DNA of 64,000 nucleotides from an uncultured Bacteroidales bacterium (GTDB taxonomy: Bacteria > Bacteroidota > Bacteroidia > Bacteroidales > Paludibacteraceae), in the NCBI GenBank assembly GCA_946186915.1, contig CAMHOY010000005.1, positions 62,001 through 126,000 on the forward strand, written 5' to 3'. The notes under the pieces are model-generated. The model had not been told where the DNA came from and made no database searches. It was given only the letters and a program-made list of their open reading frames with translations. The translations under genes and the position numbers were made by a program. This document shows positions 1 through 7,892 of the stretch, piece by piece (position 1 is the first letter of the stretch; each line of letters begins with the position of its first letter).

Positions 1-1
1 G

Positions 2-1135
2 CATGGCAATGAGTACCGCTTCCTCTGCGTCACCAAGGGTGGCGGTAGCGCGAACAAGACCTATCTCTACCAGGAGACCAAGGCTCGCATCCAGAACCCC
101 GGAACACTCATCCCCTTCCTCGTGGAGAAGATGAAATCGCTCGGTACCGCCGCTTGTCCTCCGTATCATATCGCCATCGTCATCGGTGGCACCTCGGCGG
201 AGAAGAACCTGCTGACCGTCAAACTCGCTTCCACTCATTACTACGACTCGCTGCCGACGACCGGCGACGAGACAGGACGTGCTTTCCGTGACATAGAACT
301 CGAGAAACAACTGCTGCAGGAGGCCTACAAGATCGGTCTCGGTGCACAGTTCGGCGGTAAATACATGGCGCATGACGTGCGCGTCATTCGTCTGCCCCGT
401 CACGGCGCTTCCTGCCCGATAGGACTCGGTGTAAGCTGCTCTGCGGACCGAAACATCAAATGCAAGATCAACAAAGACGGTATATGGATTGAGAAACTCG
501 ACAATAACCCCGCTTCCCTCATCCCTGAAGAACTGCGTCAGGCCGGCGAGGGCGATGCCGTACGTATCGACCTCAACCAGCCGATGAAGGACGTGTGCGC
601 TATCCTGACGAAGTACCCGATCGGTACGCGTCTGAGCCTCAACGGAACAATCATCGTAGGCCGCGACATAGCGCATGCGAAGATCAAAGCGCGTCTCGAT
701 GCCGGCGAACCGATGCCGGAGTACCTCAAGAACCATCCGATCTACTATGCCGGTCCGGCGAAGACACCTGCCGGCATGGCGTGCGGCTCGATGGGACCGA
801 CCACGGCCGGACGTATGGATCCGTACGTAGATGAGTTCCAGGACCACGGCGGTTCGCTCATCATGCTCGCTAAGGGTAACCGCTCCATCGACGTCACCAA
901 CGCCTGTCAGAAACACGGCGGATTCTACCTCGGCTCCATCGGCGGTCCCGCAGCTATCCTCGCGCAGAACAATATCAAGTCCATCGAGTGCGTCGAGTAC
1001 CCCGAACTCGGCATGGAGGCTATATGGAAAATAGAAGTGGAGAACTTCCCCGCATTCATCCTCGTCGATGACAAGGGCAATGACTTCTTCAAACAACTCA
1101 AGCCCTGCGCCGGGTGCACGATTTTGCAGGATTAG
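2..1135 (+). CDS. fumarate hydratase class I (iron-sulfur), 3' part
   Basis: Class I fumarases use a [4Fe-4S] cluster to interconvert fumarate and malate in the cytoplasmic C4-acid pathway. The frame is open from base 2, so the 5' part of the gene lies outside the window; about 377 residues are visible. The first visible residues carry the family stretch [16 protein letters not shown]. These are followed by [18 protein letters not shown], which includes cluster-ligand cysteines in this family, and then by the C-terminal swivel domain with [20 protein letters not shown] and [21 protein letters not shown]. The stop codon lies in the first unit of an 8-bp tandem repeat that leads directly into the next gene. 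The family assignment is secure. Whether it is fumA- or fumB-like cannot be decided. Confidence 0.93.
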   Translation, partial: HGNEYRFLCVTKGGGSANKTYLYQETKARIQNPGTLIPFLVEKMKSLGTAACPPYHIAIVIGGTSAEKNLLTVKLASTHYYDSLPTTGDETGRAFRDIELEKQLLQEAYKIGLGAQFGGKYMAHDVRVIRLPRHGASCPIGLGVSCSADRNIKCKINKDGIWIEKLDNNPASLIPEELRQAGEGDAVRIDLNQPMKDVCAILTKYPIGTRLSLNGTIIVGRDIAHAKIKARLDAGEPMPEYLKNHPIYYAGPAKTPAGMACGSMGPTTAGRMDPYVDEFQDHGGSLIMLAKGNRSIDVTNACQKHGGFYLGSIGGPAAILAQNNIKSIECVEYPELGMEAIWKIEVENFPAFILVDDKGNDFFKQLKPCAGCTILQD

Positions 1136-1162
1136 TGGATTAGTGGATTAGTGGATTAGTGG
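1131..1162. repeat. 4 x 8-bp tandem repeat (ATTAGTGG) at a gene border
   Basis: Four perfect copies of ATTAGTGG join the end of the fumarase gene to the start codon of the next gene at 1164. The TAG stop of fumarase is inside the first unit. Because the unit is 8 bp long and contains TAG, the array places a stop in all three forward frames. Confidence 0.95.
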
Positions 1163-1163
1163 A

Positions 1164-1976
1164 ATGGCAAACAAGAGACATAAATATCGCTTGGCAATGC
1201 TGGATGACATCACGCTCCGTGAGGTCTTCCATATACGCGTGAGTTGGTTGGGCGCGGTGAGTGTGATCACCATTACCCTTCTCGCCCTGATCGTCTTGCT
1301 CTCCGTACTCATTGTCTATACGCCGATACGTAATATTCTGCCGGGCTACAGCGAGAGCTTGCGTCAGCAGTTGATACAGGAGTCGGCGCGCGTGGACAGT
1401 CTGCAGACCAGTCTCACGCTGCAACGTCAGTACCTGGACGTCATCAAGCAACTCACGGCCGGTGACATCCAGTCGGACAGTGTGCAGAGTCTTGACTCCC
1501 TGCAGCGTGTCGAGCGGGCGCGTATCCTCGAAGAGGGACGCAACGAAGTGACCGAGACATTCAAGGCGCAGTATGAGCAGAAAGAGCGTGACCGGCTGTT
1601 GCTCTTCGACACTCCCGTGAGCCAGTCCATACAACAGCTCTTCCGCCCTGTTCGCGGTGCGGTGGTGCAGTCGGCACGTCCCGATCTGCATGTCTATGCC
1701 ACGGCTCTGACTACGGCGAAGAACGAGAGCGTGCTCGCCGTCATGCGCGGACGTATCGTCCAGGTGCAGCGCGCAGAGGATAACACCTTCACTATCGTGT
1801 TGCAACAAGCGCAATACCTCACTATCTACCGCGGCGTGACCAAAGCGCTCAAGACGCATGGCTCCTCGGTGGAAGCAGGAGAGGCGATCGGACTGATGGA
1901 CGGCGACCATAATCTGGAAATGGAGTTGTGGGACGGCGGAAAATTCGTGAATATAGAAGAGGTGATAGCGTGGTAG
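1164..1976 (+). CDS. membrane-anchored LytM/M23-like protein, metal ligands lost
   Basis: This 270-residue protein has a basic N-terminus, one transmembrane helix at about residues 28-51, a charged and probably coiled-coil stretch to about residue 150, and a C-terminal domain shaped like peptidase M23 (LytM). In active M23 enzymes zinc is held by an HxxxD pair and an HxH motif. Here the first site reads LHVYATAL with no aspartate, and the HxH position reads NLEMELWDGG, so the domain is probably non-enzymatic. Such proteins often regulate envelope amidases or cell division, but that role is inference. A related M23 gene next to dxr is a recalled arrangement in Bacteroidales. The ATG at 1164 directly follows the repeat array. 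Confidence 0.75.
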   Translation: MANKRHKYRLAMLDDITLREVFHIRVSWLGAVSVITITLLALIVLLSVLIVYTPIRNILPGYSESLRQQLIQESARVDSLQTSLTLQRQYLDVIKQLTAGDIQSDSVQSLDSLQRVERARILEEGRNEVTETFKAQYEQKERDRLLLFDTPVSQSIQQLFRPVRGAVVQSARPDLHVYATALTTAKNESVLAVMRGRIVQVQRAEDNTFTIVLQQAQYLTIYRGVTKALKTHGSSVEAGEAIGLMDGDHNLEMELWDGGKFVNIEEVIAW

Positions 1977-1987
1977 GGAATGAAAGA

Positions 1988-3133
1988 ATGAAAGAGTTAG
2001 CGATTTTAGGTAGCACAGGTAGTATCGGTACGCAGACCCTGGATGTCGTGCGTGCGTATCCGGACAGGTTCCGCGTGTACGCGCTATGCGCGCACCGGAG
2101 CATAGACCTGTTGGTGCAGCAGGCGCAAGAGTTTCATCCCGAAGTGGTGTGCATCGCCGACGAGAGTCTGTACGACTCTCTCAAAGCTCAACTCTCAACA
2201 CTCAACATTAAAGTTTGGGCGGGACCGGATTCCATCGCTGAAGTGGTGACGATGCCGAGTATCGACATCGTGGTAGCCGCAATGGTCGGTTATGCCGGAC
2301 TGCGTCCGACCATTGAAGCCATCAAAGCCGGCAAGACCATCGCCCTCGCCAACAAAGAGACCCTCGTCGTGGCGGGAGAGATTATCTGTGACTTGGCGGT
2401 GAAACATCATACACCTATTCTGCCGGTTGATAGCGAACACTCCGCGATCTTCCAGAGCCTCGTAGGTGAAGACCGCAGCGAGATAGAGAAAATCCTGCTT
2501 ACCGCCAGCGGAGGACCCTTCCGCACGTACAGCCTTGATCAGATGCGGACAGTTACAGCCGCCGACGCACTCAAGCACCCCAACTGGGACATGGGGGCGA
2601 AAATCACCATCGACTCCGCGAGCATGATGAACAAGGGCTTTGAGGTCATCGAGGCCAAGTGGCTCTTCGGAGTGCCGGTGGAGAAGATCCAAGTGCTCGT
2701 CCACCCGCAGTCCATCGTTCATTCTGCTGTGCAGTTCACCGACGGAGCCATCAAGGCGCAACTCGGCGCACCGGACATGCGTCTGCCGATACAATATGCC
2801 CTCTCGTTCCCCGAACGCCTCGCCAGTGACTTCCCCCGTGCCGACCTGTTCGCACTCAAAGACCTCACCTTCGAGCAACCGGACTTAAACCGCTTCCCGA
2901 ACTTAGGACTGGCGTACGAAGCCATGCGCAGAGGTGGTAACATACCCTGCGTCCTCAATGCCGCCAACGAGGTGGCTAACCTCGCTTTCCGCGAAGGACG
3001 TTGCGGATTCCTGCAGATGAGCGACATCATCTGTAAGACAATGGACAAAGCTACGTTCATCGCCAAACCCACCTACGAAGATTACGTCGCTACCGACGCC
3101 GATGCCCGCCGCATAGCAGAAGGATATTTCTAA
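1988..3133 (+). CDS. dxr: 1-deoxy-D-xylulose 5-phosphate reductoisomerase
   Basis: DXR converts 1-deoxy-D-xylulose 5-phosphate to 2-C-methyl-D-erythritol 4-phosphate with NADPH, the committed step of the MEP isoprenoid pathway. The start was set at ATG 1988 because the protein then begins MKELAILGSTGSIG, with the NADPH-binding GSTGSIG at residues 8-14 and a normal length of 381 residues. The longer reading frame would run into the upstream gene. Metal ligands are visible as D148 and E150 (PVDSEHS) and E219 (MMNKGFE), with substrate-binding N215 and K216. Residues near 60-75 (KAQLSTLNIKV) come from a CTCAAC-rich stretch that may be a small repeat insertion. The stop codon lies inside a heptamer repeat array. 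Confidence 0.97.
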   Translation: MKELAILGSTGSIGTQTLDVVRAYPDRFRVYALCAHRSIDLLVQQAQEFHPEVVCIADESLYDSLKAQLSTLNIKVWAGPDSIAEVVTMPSIDIVVAAMVGYAGLRPTIEAIKAGKTIALANKETLVVAGEIICDLAVKHHTPILPVDSEHSAIFQSLVGEDRSEIEKILLTASGGPFRTYSLDQMRTVTAADALKHPNWDMGAKITIDSASMMNKGFEVIEAKWLFGVPVEKIQVLVHPQSIVHSAVQFTDGAIKAQLGAPDMRLPIQYALSFPERLASDFPRADLFALKDLTFEQPDLNRFPNLGLAYEAMRRGGNIPCVLNAANEVANLAFREGRCGFLQMSDIICKTMDKATFIAKPTYEDYVATDADARRIAEGYF

Positions 3134-3181
3134 TTTCTGATTTCTGATTTCTGATTTCTAATTTCTAATTTCTAATTTCTA
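3126..3181. repeat. 8 x 7-bp tandem repeat (ATTTCTR) between dxr and rseP
   Basis: Eight head-to-tail heptamers run from within the last dxr codons to two bases before the rseP GTG. They alternate in blocks: ATTTCTA, three ATTTCTG, then four ATTTCTA. The TAA stop of dxr is formed at the junction of the first two units. Every unit junction creates TGA or TAA, so all three forward frames are closed within a few units. Confidence 0.95.
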
Positions 3182-3183
3182 TC

Positions 3184-4617
3184 GTGATTCAAGCAATTCA
3201 ACTGATACTCGCCCTTTCGTTCCTCGTGTTGATACACGAGTTAGGGCATTTTACGTTCGCAAAAATATTCCACGTCCGCGTGGAGAAATTCTATTTGTTC
3301 TTCAATCCATGGATCAGCCTTGTGCGCATCAAGCACTTCGACGGCAAATGGCATGTGAAGTTCTTTGCGCCGAATGAAGACGAGCAGTGGGCACAGCACC
3401 CTGAGACGACAGAGTGGGGTATAGGCTGGCTGCCTTTCGGCGGTTATTGCGCCATCGCCGGCATGGTCGATGAGACCCATTCGACCGATGACCTGCCGTC
3501 GGAACCGCAGGACTGGGAGTTCCGCTCCAAGCCGGCTTGGCAGCGCTTGCTGATCATCCTGGGCGGTATCCTCGTCAACTTCGTCGGAGCACTGGTCATC
3601 TTCGCGATGCTCTTCTGGCATTGGGGAAATGACACCTTGCCCCTCAAAAACATCACCTCCGGACTCTACTATTCGGAGATCATGCAGGAGGAGGGTTTTG
3701 AGCAGCAAGACAAAATCCTGACCGTCAACGGCGAAGAACCCGAGACGCTGAGCGACGCGGTACAAGCCATCATCATCGAGGGCCAACGCGACGTGACGGT
3801 GCTGCGCGGAACGGACACAGTGCACCTGACGATGAGCGAAGATCTCGGACCGCGATACTTGGCCGTACAGAACGCTTTTGACAAAGCGGAACGCGAGAAA
3901 GCACGTGCGGACAAGAGTTATGACAAACGCCGCTATGTGCTCGTAGCGGAGTGGTTCCCGTTCGTGGTAGATACCGTCTTGCCGGACAATGCGGCTGCGT
4001 TCGCAGGCATAGAGAAAGGCGACTCCATCGTGGCCATAGACGGCGTGCCGACACCCTGCGCTGTACAGGTGACGCTCGAACTGCAGAAACATCCGTGTGA
4101 CTCCATCACACTCGATTATTATCGTGCCGGAGAACGGCAGACAGCACGCCTCTTCATCGGCGACCAAGGAAAGATAGGCGTAGGACCGAAAAGCGTGTTG
4201 ACATATTTTGAACTCGAGCATACGGATTATACGTTCTGGCAAGCTATACCGGCAGGCATCCAATACGGTTGGGACATCCTCGCCATGTACGTCAAACAGT
4301 TCCGGCTGGTCTTCACCAAAGAAGGGGCACAGTCGCTCGGCGGATTCGGAGCCATCGGATCGATGTTCCCCGATTTCTGGAGTTGGGAGTTATTCTGGAA
4401 CATGACGGCATTCCTCAGTATTATTCTTGCTTTCATGAATTTCCTGCCTATCCCTGCGCTTGACGGCGGCTACATCCTCTTCCTGCTCGTGGAGATCATC
4501 ACACGCCGCAAACCCAGCGACCGGTTCCTGGAAATAGCGAACGAAGTGGGTTTCTGGATCCTCATCGCCCTGCTTATCTTCGCCAATGGAAATGATATTT
4601 TGAAACTATTCTTTTAG
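3184..4617 (+). CDS. rseP: RseP-family site-2 intramembrane zinc metalloprotease
   Basis: Site-2 proteases cut transmembrane substrates within the inner membrane; the E. coli member releases sigma-E by cleaving RseA. The 477-residue protein has the zinc motif HELGH at residues 18-22 in the first membrane helix and the third ligand in the LDGG motif (D427) near the C-terminus. Two PDZ-like regions lie between them, at roughly 150-230 and 255-325, followed by C-terminal hydrophobic helices. The start is a GTG at 3184, placing the HELGH helix at the very N-terminus as expected. It follows dxr, separated only by the heptamer array. The length is normal for Bacteroidota. The natural substrate in this organism is unknown. 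Confidence 0.95.
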   Translation: MIQAIQLILALSFLVLIHELGHFTFAKIFHVRVEKFYLFFNPWISLVRIKHFDGKWHVKFFAPNEDEQWAQHPETTEWGIGWLPFGGYCAIAGMVDETHSTDDLPSEPQDWEFRSKPAWQRLLIILGGILVNFVGALVIFAMLFWHWGNDTLPLKNITSGLYYSEIMQEEGFEQQDKILTVNGEEPETLSDAVQAIIIEGQRDVTVLRGTDTVHLTMSEDLGPRYLAVQNAFDKAEREKARADKSYDKRRYVLVAEWFPFVVDTVLPDNAAAFAGIEKGDSIVAIDGVPTPCAVQVTLELQKHPCDSITLDYYRAGERQTARLFIGDQGKIGVGPKSVLTYFELEHTDYTFWQAIPAGIQYGWDILAMYVKQFRLVFTKEGAQSLGGFGAIGSMFPDFWSWELFWNMTAFLSIILAFMNFLPIPALDGGYILFLLVEIITRRKPSDRFLEIANEVGFWILIALLIFANGNDILKLFF

Positions 4618-4620
4618 ACA

Positions 4621-5139
4621 ATGGAAAATTATTTTGTCCATGAGTCCTCATACGTGGACGAGGGTTGCCAAATAGGGAAAGGCACCAAGATCTGGCATTT
4701 CAGTCATATCATGTCCGGCTGCATCATCGGCGAGAACTGCAATATCGGTCAGAATGTTGTTATCTCGCCGAATGTAGTGCTCGGTCGTAATTGCAAGATC
4801 CAGAACAATGTCTCCGTCTATACCGGCGTGCGCTGCGAGGACGACGTGTTCCTTGGACCCTCGATGGTCTTCACGAACGTCATCAACCCCCGCGCAGCAG
4901 TAAGCCGCAAAGACGAATACAAGCAGACCATCATTAAGAAAGGAGCATCGGTAGGTGCGAATGCCACCATCGTCTGCGGACATACGCTCGGCGAGTACTG
5001 CCTCATCGGTGCCGGCTCGGTAGTCACCAAAGATGTGCCGGCATATGCATTGATGGTCGGCAATCCTGCCCGACAAATAGGATGGGTCAATGCACACGGA
5101 GACAAATGCGCTTCCCTCGAAGAAGCAATGAAAGATTAA
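4621..5139 (+). CDS. WbpD/WlbB-like hexapeptide-repeat N-acetyltransferase
   Basis: This 172-residue left-handed beta-helix protein has repeated [LIV]GxxxxI hexapeptides and closely follows the pattern of UDP-2-acetamido-3-amino-2,3-dideoxyglucuronate N-acetyltransferases (WbpD/WlbB): IGKGTKIWHFSHI near residue 20, KIQNNVSVYTGV near 60, and FLGPSMVFTNVINPRA near 77-92. The C-terminal GAGSVVTKDVPAYALMVGNPA is typical of acyltransferases of this fold. Known members act in O-antigen or surface glycan sugar synthesis in the cytoplasm. No other sugar-nucleotide genes lie nearby, so the exact substrate is inferred from similarity only. It starts 3 nt after rseP and is probably co-transcribed with it. 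Confidence 0.8.
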   Translation: MENYFVHESSYVDEGCQIGKGTKIWHFSHIMSGCIIGENCNIGQNVVISPNVVLGRNCKIQNNVSVYTGVRCEDDVFLGPSMVFTNVINPRAAVSRKDEYKQTIIKKGASVGANATIVCGHTLGEYCLIGAGSVVTKDVPAYALMVGNPARQIGWVNAHGDKCASLEEAMKD

Positions 5140-5173
5140 ATGGTAAATTGTAAATGACCAAATTGTAAATGAC
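5140..5173. repeat. short AT-rich repeat (AAATTGTAAATGAC x2) after the acetyltransferase gene
   Basis: Two copies of AAATTGTAAATGAC at 5145-5158 and 5160-5173 follow the TAA stop, preceded by the related AAATGGT. They contain TAA and TGA triplets in several frames and end three bases before the next ATG. The same word family (AAATGGTAAATG) appears inside mfd near 14.08 kb on the other strand. Confidence 0.85.
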
Positions 5174-5176
5174 TTT

Positions 5177-5662
5177 ATGATACAACGAATTCAGACACTT
5201 TATTTACTAGCCATCGTGGCTTTAGGCATCGCGCTGATTTTTTTGCCGGTGTTACAACTGGTGACGCCTGAAGAGGCAGCGGAACTGCGTATATATAACT
5301 TAGGTGCGTCCGGAATGGAGTTAATCACGAACGAGGACTGCCAGCCCGTTGTTTGTCTGCAAGGCCTTTGGGGCTTGTTGGTCACTACGGCGTTAATCCC
5401 CCTTCTGGCGCTGATAGATATCTTCCTCTATAAGAAACGTATCCTGCAGGCACGCCTGAATATCTTCCTTGCCATGTTATGCCTTGGCTATTACGGTGTG
5501 CTGGCTATTTATATTTGGCAGGCGAAGTTGGCTTTGGGTGTGGACTGGCATGTGCTTCCTTGGGCTTCATTCCCGCTCGTATGCTTTGTATTAACCCTCA
5601 TGGCTACACGCCGGATCCTCAAAGATGAGGCGCTCGTCCGTGCTGCCGACAGAATTCGATAA
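5177..5662 (+). CDS. DUF4293-type four-helix membrane protein
   Basis: This 161-residue protein begins MIQRIQTLYLLAIVALG and has four hydrophobic helices (about residues 8-26, 62-82, 92-113, 125-143) and a charged tail ending KDEALVRAADRIR. This start, helix pattern and C-terminal motif match the DUF4293 family, which is common in Bacteroidota and has no known function. It should reside in the inner membrane. It starts after the short repeat at 5140-5173 and ends 2 nt before the mechanosensitive channel gene, so the two are likely translated from one transcript. Confidence 0.75.
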   Translation: MIQRIQTLYLLAIVALGIALIFLPVLQLVTPEEAAELRIYNLGASGMELITNEDCQPVVCLQGLWGLLVTTALIPLLALIDIFLYKKRILQARLNIFLAMLCLGYYGVLAIYIWQAKLALGVDWHVLPWASFPLVCFVLTLMATRRILKDEALVRAADRIR

Positions 5663-5664
5663 CA

Positions 5665-6678
5665 ATGAATCCACTATTATACATTTTTCTTCAAGCTACT
5701 GCTCCGACTCCCGAAGAGATTCAAGCCAAAGAGGACTCCATCCGTGCCGGTGCGCGGATGATGATTGAGACCGCGAAGAATGACCCGCACACGTTCTGGC
5801 AAGAAGTTGGCGAGTCGATGCTACAGTTTGGCATCAAGGTCTTGGCGGCTCTCCTGCTCTTTGTCATCGGCATGTTGCTCATCCGGTGGGTGAAGAATAT
5901 CCTCAATCGGGTGTTTGCGCGTAGAAAGACCGAACCGACGATCGCTTCATTCGTCTCCTCGTTTGTCTCTATCTCCATGACCATCCTGCTGGTGGTTATT
6001 ACGGTTAGTACCTTAGGTGTCAACACCACGTCTTTGGCTGCGCTCTTAGCTGCCGGAGGTATGGCCATCGGTATGGCACTCTCGGGAACCGTCCAGAACT
6101 TCGCCGGAGGTATTATGCTGCTCGCCTTCAAGCCTTTCAAAGCCGGAGATTTCATAGAGGCACAAGGTACTTCGGGAAAGGTGATTGAGGTAAATATCAC
6201 GGCGACGAAAATTCTGACGATAGATAACCGCGTAGTCATCTTACCGAATGGAGCGCTGTCTAATGGCTTAATCCAGAACTATAACGGACGGCCGCTGCGC
6301 CGTATTGAGTGGCTCGTGAGCGTAGAGTACGGGGTGGATGCTACGGCATGCAAAGAGGCTATCCTGAAGATCGTGAACAGTGACCCGCGCGTGTTGCAGG
6401 AAGATACGGACATGAAGCAGCTCTACGAAGAGTTGAACATCTCCGCTTACCAACTCTCGACGGTGAACTATCGCATGGATGCTATCCCGGCACCATTTGT
6501 GGCATTGAAATCCCTCAACGCGAATGATATCACTTTCGTGGCGCGCGCGTGGGTGCGTGCGAACGACTATTGGGATGTGTTCTTCAAACTGCAGGAACAG
6601 TTCTATACTGAACTGCCCAAACAAGGCTTCGGATTTGCTTATCCGCACGTGGTGGTAGAAGATTTGAAGCGTAAGTAA
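5665..6678 (+). CDS. MscS-family mechanosensitive ion channel
   Basis: MscS-type channels open under membrane tension and release solutes during hypo-osmotic shock. The 337-residue protein has membrane helices at about residues 54-76, 94-113 and a pore-lining helix rich in Ala/Gly (LAALLAAGGMAIGMALSG, about 119-136). These are followed by the soluble MscS beta domain (FKAGDFIEAQGTSGKVIEV) and a C-terminal alpha/beta domain. An extra about 50-residue N-terminal segment with a hydrophobic start (MNPLLYIFLQATAP) may be a short signal or anchor. The stop codon overlaps the rlmN start by one base (TAATG). Confidence 0.93.
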   Translation: MNPLLYIFLQATAPTPEEIQAKEDSIRAGARMMIETAKNDPHTFWQEVGESMLQFGIKVLAALLLFVIGMLLIRWVKNILNRVFARRKTEPTIASFVSSFVSISMTILLVVITVSTLGVNTTSLAALLAAGGMAIGMALSGTVQNFAGGIMLLAFKPFKAGDFIEAQGTSGKVIEVNITATKILTIDNRVVILPNGALSNGLIQNYNGRPLRRIEWLVSVEYGVDATACKEAILKIVNSDPRVLQEDTDMKQLYEELNISAYQLSTVNYRMDAIPAPFVALKSLNANDITFVARAWVRANDYWDVFFKLQEQFYTELPKQGFGFAYPHVVVEDLKRK

Positions 6679-7784
6679 TGGAGGTGCTCTTAGGAAAGAC
6701 ATTGGCGGAACTGCAGGAGGTGGCGTTGAGCGTCGGCCTGCAGAAGTTCGCGGGGAAACAACTCGCGGAATGGCTCTACGTCCGCCGTGTCACATCCTTT
6801 GATCAGATGACGAATATCTCCCTCAAAGGGCGCGAAGCCCTCAAGGCGCACTATACCATCGGTCGGCATGCCCCGGTCAAAGAGGCCGTCAGTGCGGACG
6901 GAACACGCAAGTACCTGTTCGAAGTCTCCAATCTCCAATCTCCAATCTCCAATCCCCAATCCCCAATCTCCAATCATCCATCCTGTTTCGTAGAAACAGT
7001 ATATATCCCCGAAGAGGACAGAGCTACGCTCTGCGTCTCCACGCAGGCAGGGTGTAAGATGGGCTGTAAGTTCTGCATGACCGGCACGCTCGGTTTTCAT
7101 GGCAACCTCTCTGCAGCTGAGATCCTCAATCAGATCTTCGAAATAGACGCTATTGCATCTTCTCTCTCCCCCTCTGAGAGGGGGATCGGGGGTGTCTCCA
7201 ATCTCGTTTTCATGGGAGAAGGAGAACCCATGGACAACCTCGATAATGTCCTGCGTTCCTTGGATATCATGACGGCGCCCTACGGCTGCGGATGGTCACC
7301 CAAACGGATTACCGTCTCTACGGTAGGCATTCCCGCCATGAAGCGCTTCCTGGACGAGAGCGAGTGTCATATAGCCGTCTCTATGCATAATCCTTTTGCG
7401 GTGGAGCGCGCGCAGATCATGCCCGCAGAGAAAATGTTCTCCATCACGGAGGTGGTGAACCTTCTCAAGCAATACGATTTCTCCCATCAGCGCCGTGTGA
7501 GCTTCGAGTATATATGTTGGGCGGGTCAGAACGACACCATGCGTCATGCCAAAGAGTTACTACGCTTGCTCAAAGGACTGCCCTGCCGTATCAATCTGAT
7601 ACGTTTCCATGCCGGAGTGGAGAATATAAAAAACGAACGCCGTTTTCCGGCGTCCGATGAGAAACAGATGGAGTTCTTGCGGGATTACCTGACCGAACAC
7701 GGTCTCACGACTACTATCCGTCGTTCCCGCGGCGAAGATATCCTTGCCGCCTGCGGAATGCTCGTTAACTCGTTAACCCGTTAA
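6678..7784 (+). CDS. rlmN: 23S rRNA (A2503-C2) methyltransferase RlmN, carrying two in-frame repeat inserts
   Basis: RlmN is a radical-SAM enzyme that methylates C2 of A2503 in 23S rRNA and A37 of some tRNAs. The [4Fe-4S]/SAM motif is C126-x3-C130-x2-C133. The methyl-carrying and resolving cysteines are C119 (RATLCVS) and C359 (LAACGML), equivalent to E. coli C118 and C355. The catalytic core therefore looks intact. Two stretches have no counterpart in the family as recalled. One is about 19 residues around SNLQSPISNPQSPISN, from heptamer repeats at 6925-6980. The other is IASSLSPSERGIGGVSN, from a C-rich palindrome near 7160-7196, lying just before NLVFMGEGEP. The last residues (VNSLTR) and the stop codon come from an octamer array. 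The gene overlaps the upstream channel gene by 1 nt. Confidence 0.96.
   Translation: MEVLLGKTLAELQEVALSVGLQKFAGKQLAEWLYVRRVTSFDQMTNISLKGREALKAHYTIGRHAPVKEAVSADGTRKYLFEVSNLQSPISNPQSPISNHPSCFVETVYIPEEDRATLCVSTQAGCKMGCKFCMTGTLGFHGNLSAAEILNQIFEIDAIASSLSPSERGIGGVSNLVFMGEGEPMDNLDNVLRSLDIMTAPYGCGWSPKRITVSTVGIPAMKRFLDESECHIAVSMHNPFAVERAQIMPAEKMFSITEVVNLLKQYDFSHQRRVSFEYICWAGQNDTMRHAKELLRLLKGLPCRINLIRFHAGVENIKNERRFPASDEKQMEFLRDYLTEHGLTTTIRRSRGEDILAACGMLVNSLTR
6925..6980. repeat. intragenic heptamer array (TCTCCAA/TCCCCAA) in rlmN
   Basis: Seven heptamers plus one degenerate unit read through rlmN without a stop on either strand. Three units make a 21-bp, 7-codon period, visible in the protein as SNLQSPI then SNPQSPI. 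The insert lies upstream of the radical-SAM cysteines, just before the FVETVYIPEEDRATL segment. Confidence 0.93.
7160..7196. repeat. intragenic C-rich palindromic element in rlmN
   Basis: Perfect inverted arms TCCCCCTCT and AGAGGGGGA (7167-7185) around a single central G are followed by TCGGGGGTG. Read on the minus strand this gives ACCCCCGATCCCCCTCT, the same pattern as the + strand elements in rimP (ACCCCCAACCCCTCCC) and nrdG. The element is in frame and adds about 12-15 residues before NLVFMGEGEP. Confidence 0.8.
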
Positions 7785-7882
7785 CCCGTTAACCCGTTAA
7801 CCCGTTAATCCGTTAACCCGTTAATCCGTTAACTCGTTAACCCGTTAATCCGTTAATCCGTTAATCCGTTAACCCGTTAATC
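7763..7882. repeat. 15 x 8-bp tandem repeat (CGTTAAYC) between convergent rlmN and the LytTR gene
   Basis: Fifteen contiguous octamers, CGTTAACC, CGTTAATC or CGTTAACT, start 22 bp inside the end of rlmN and stop 10 bp before the end of the convergent LytTR gene. The TTAA core gives TAA on both strands. With an 8-bp period, all six frames are closed within 24 bp. No T-run terminator is seen here, so the array occupies the place where one would be expected. Confidence 0.97.
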
Positions 7883-7892
7883 CGTTCCCTCT

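Noticed and set aside
3241-4263. 340-codon minus frame opposite rseP
   Set aside because: rseP has both zinc motifs and PDZ regions; the opposite frame has none.
7763-7882. Octamer array as a CRISPR array
   Set aside because: Units are contiguous, 8 bp long and have no spacers; no cas gene is present.
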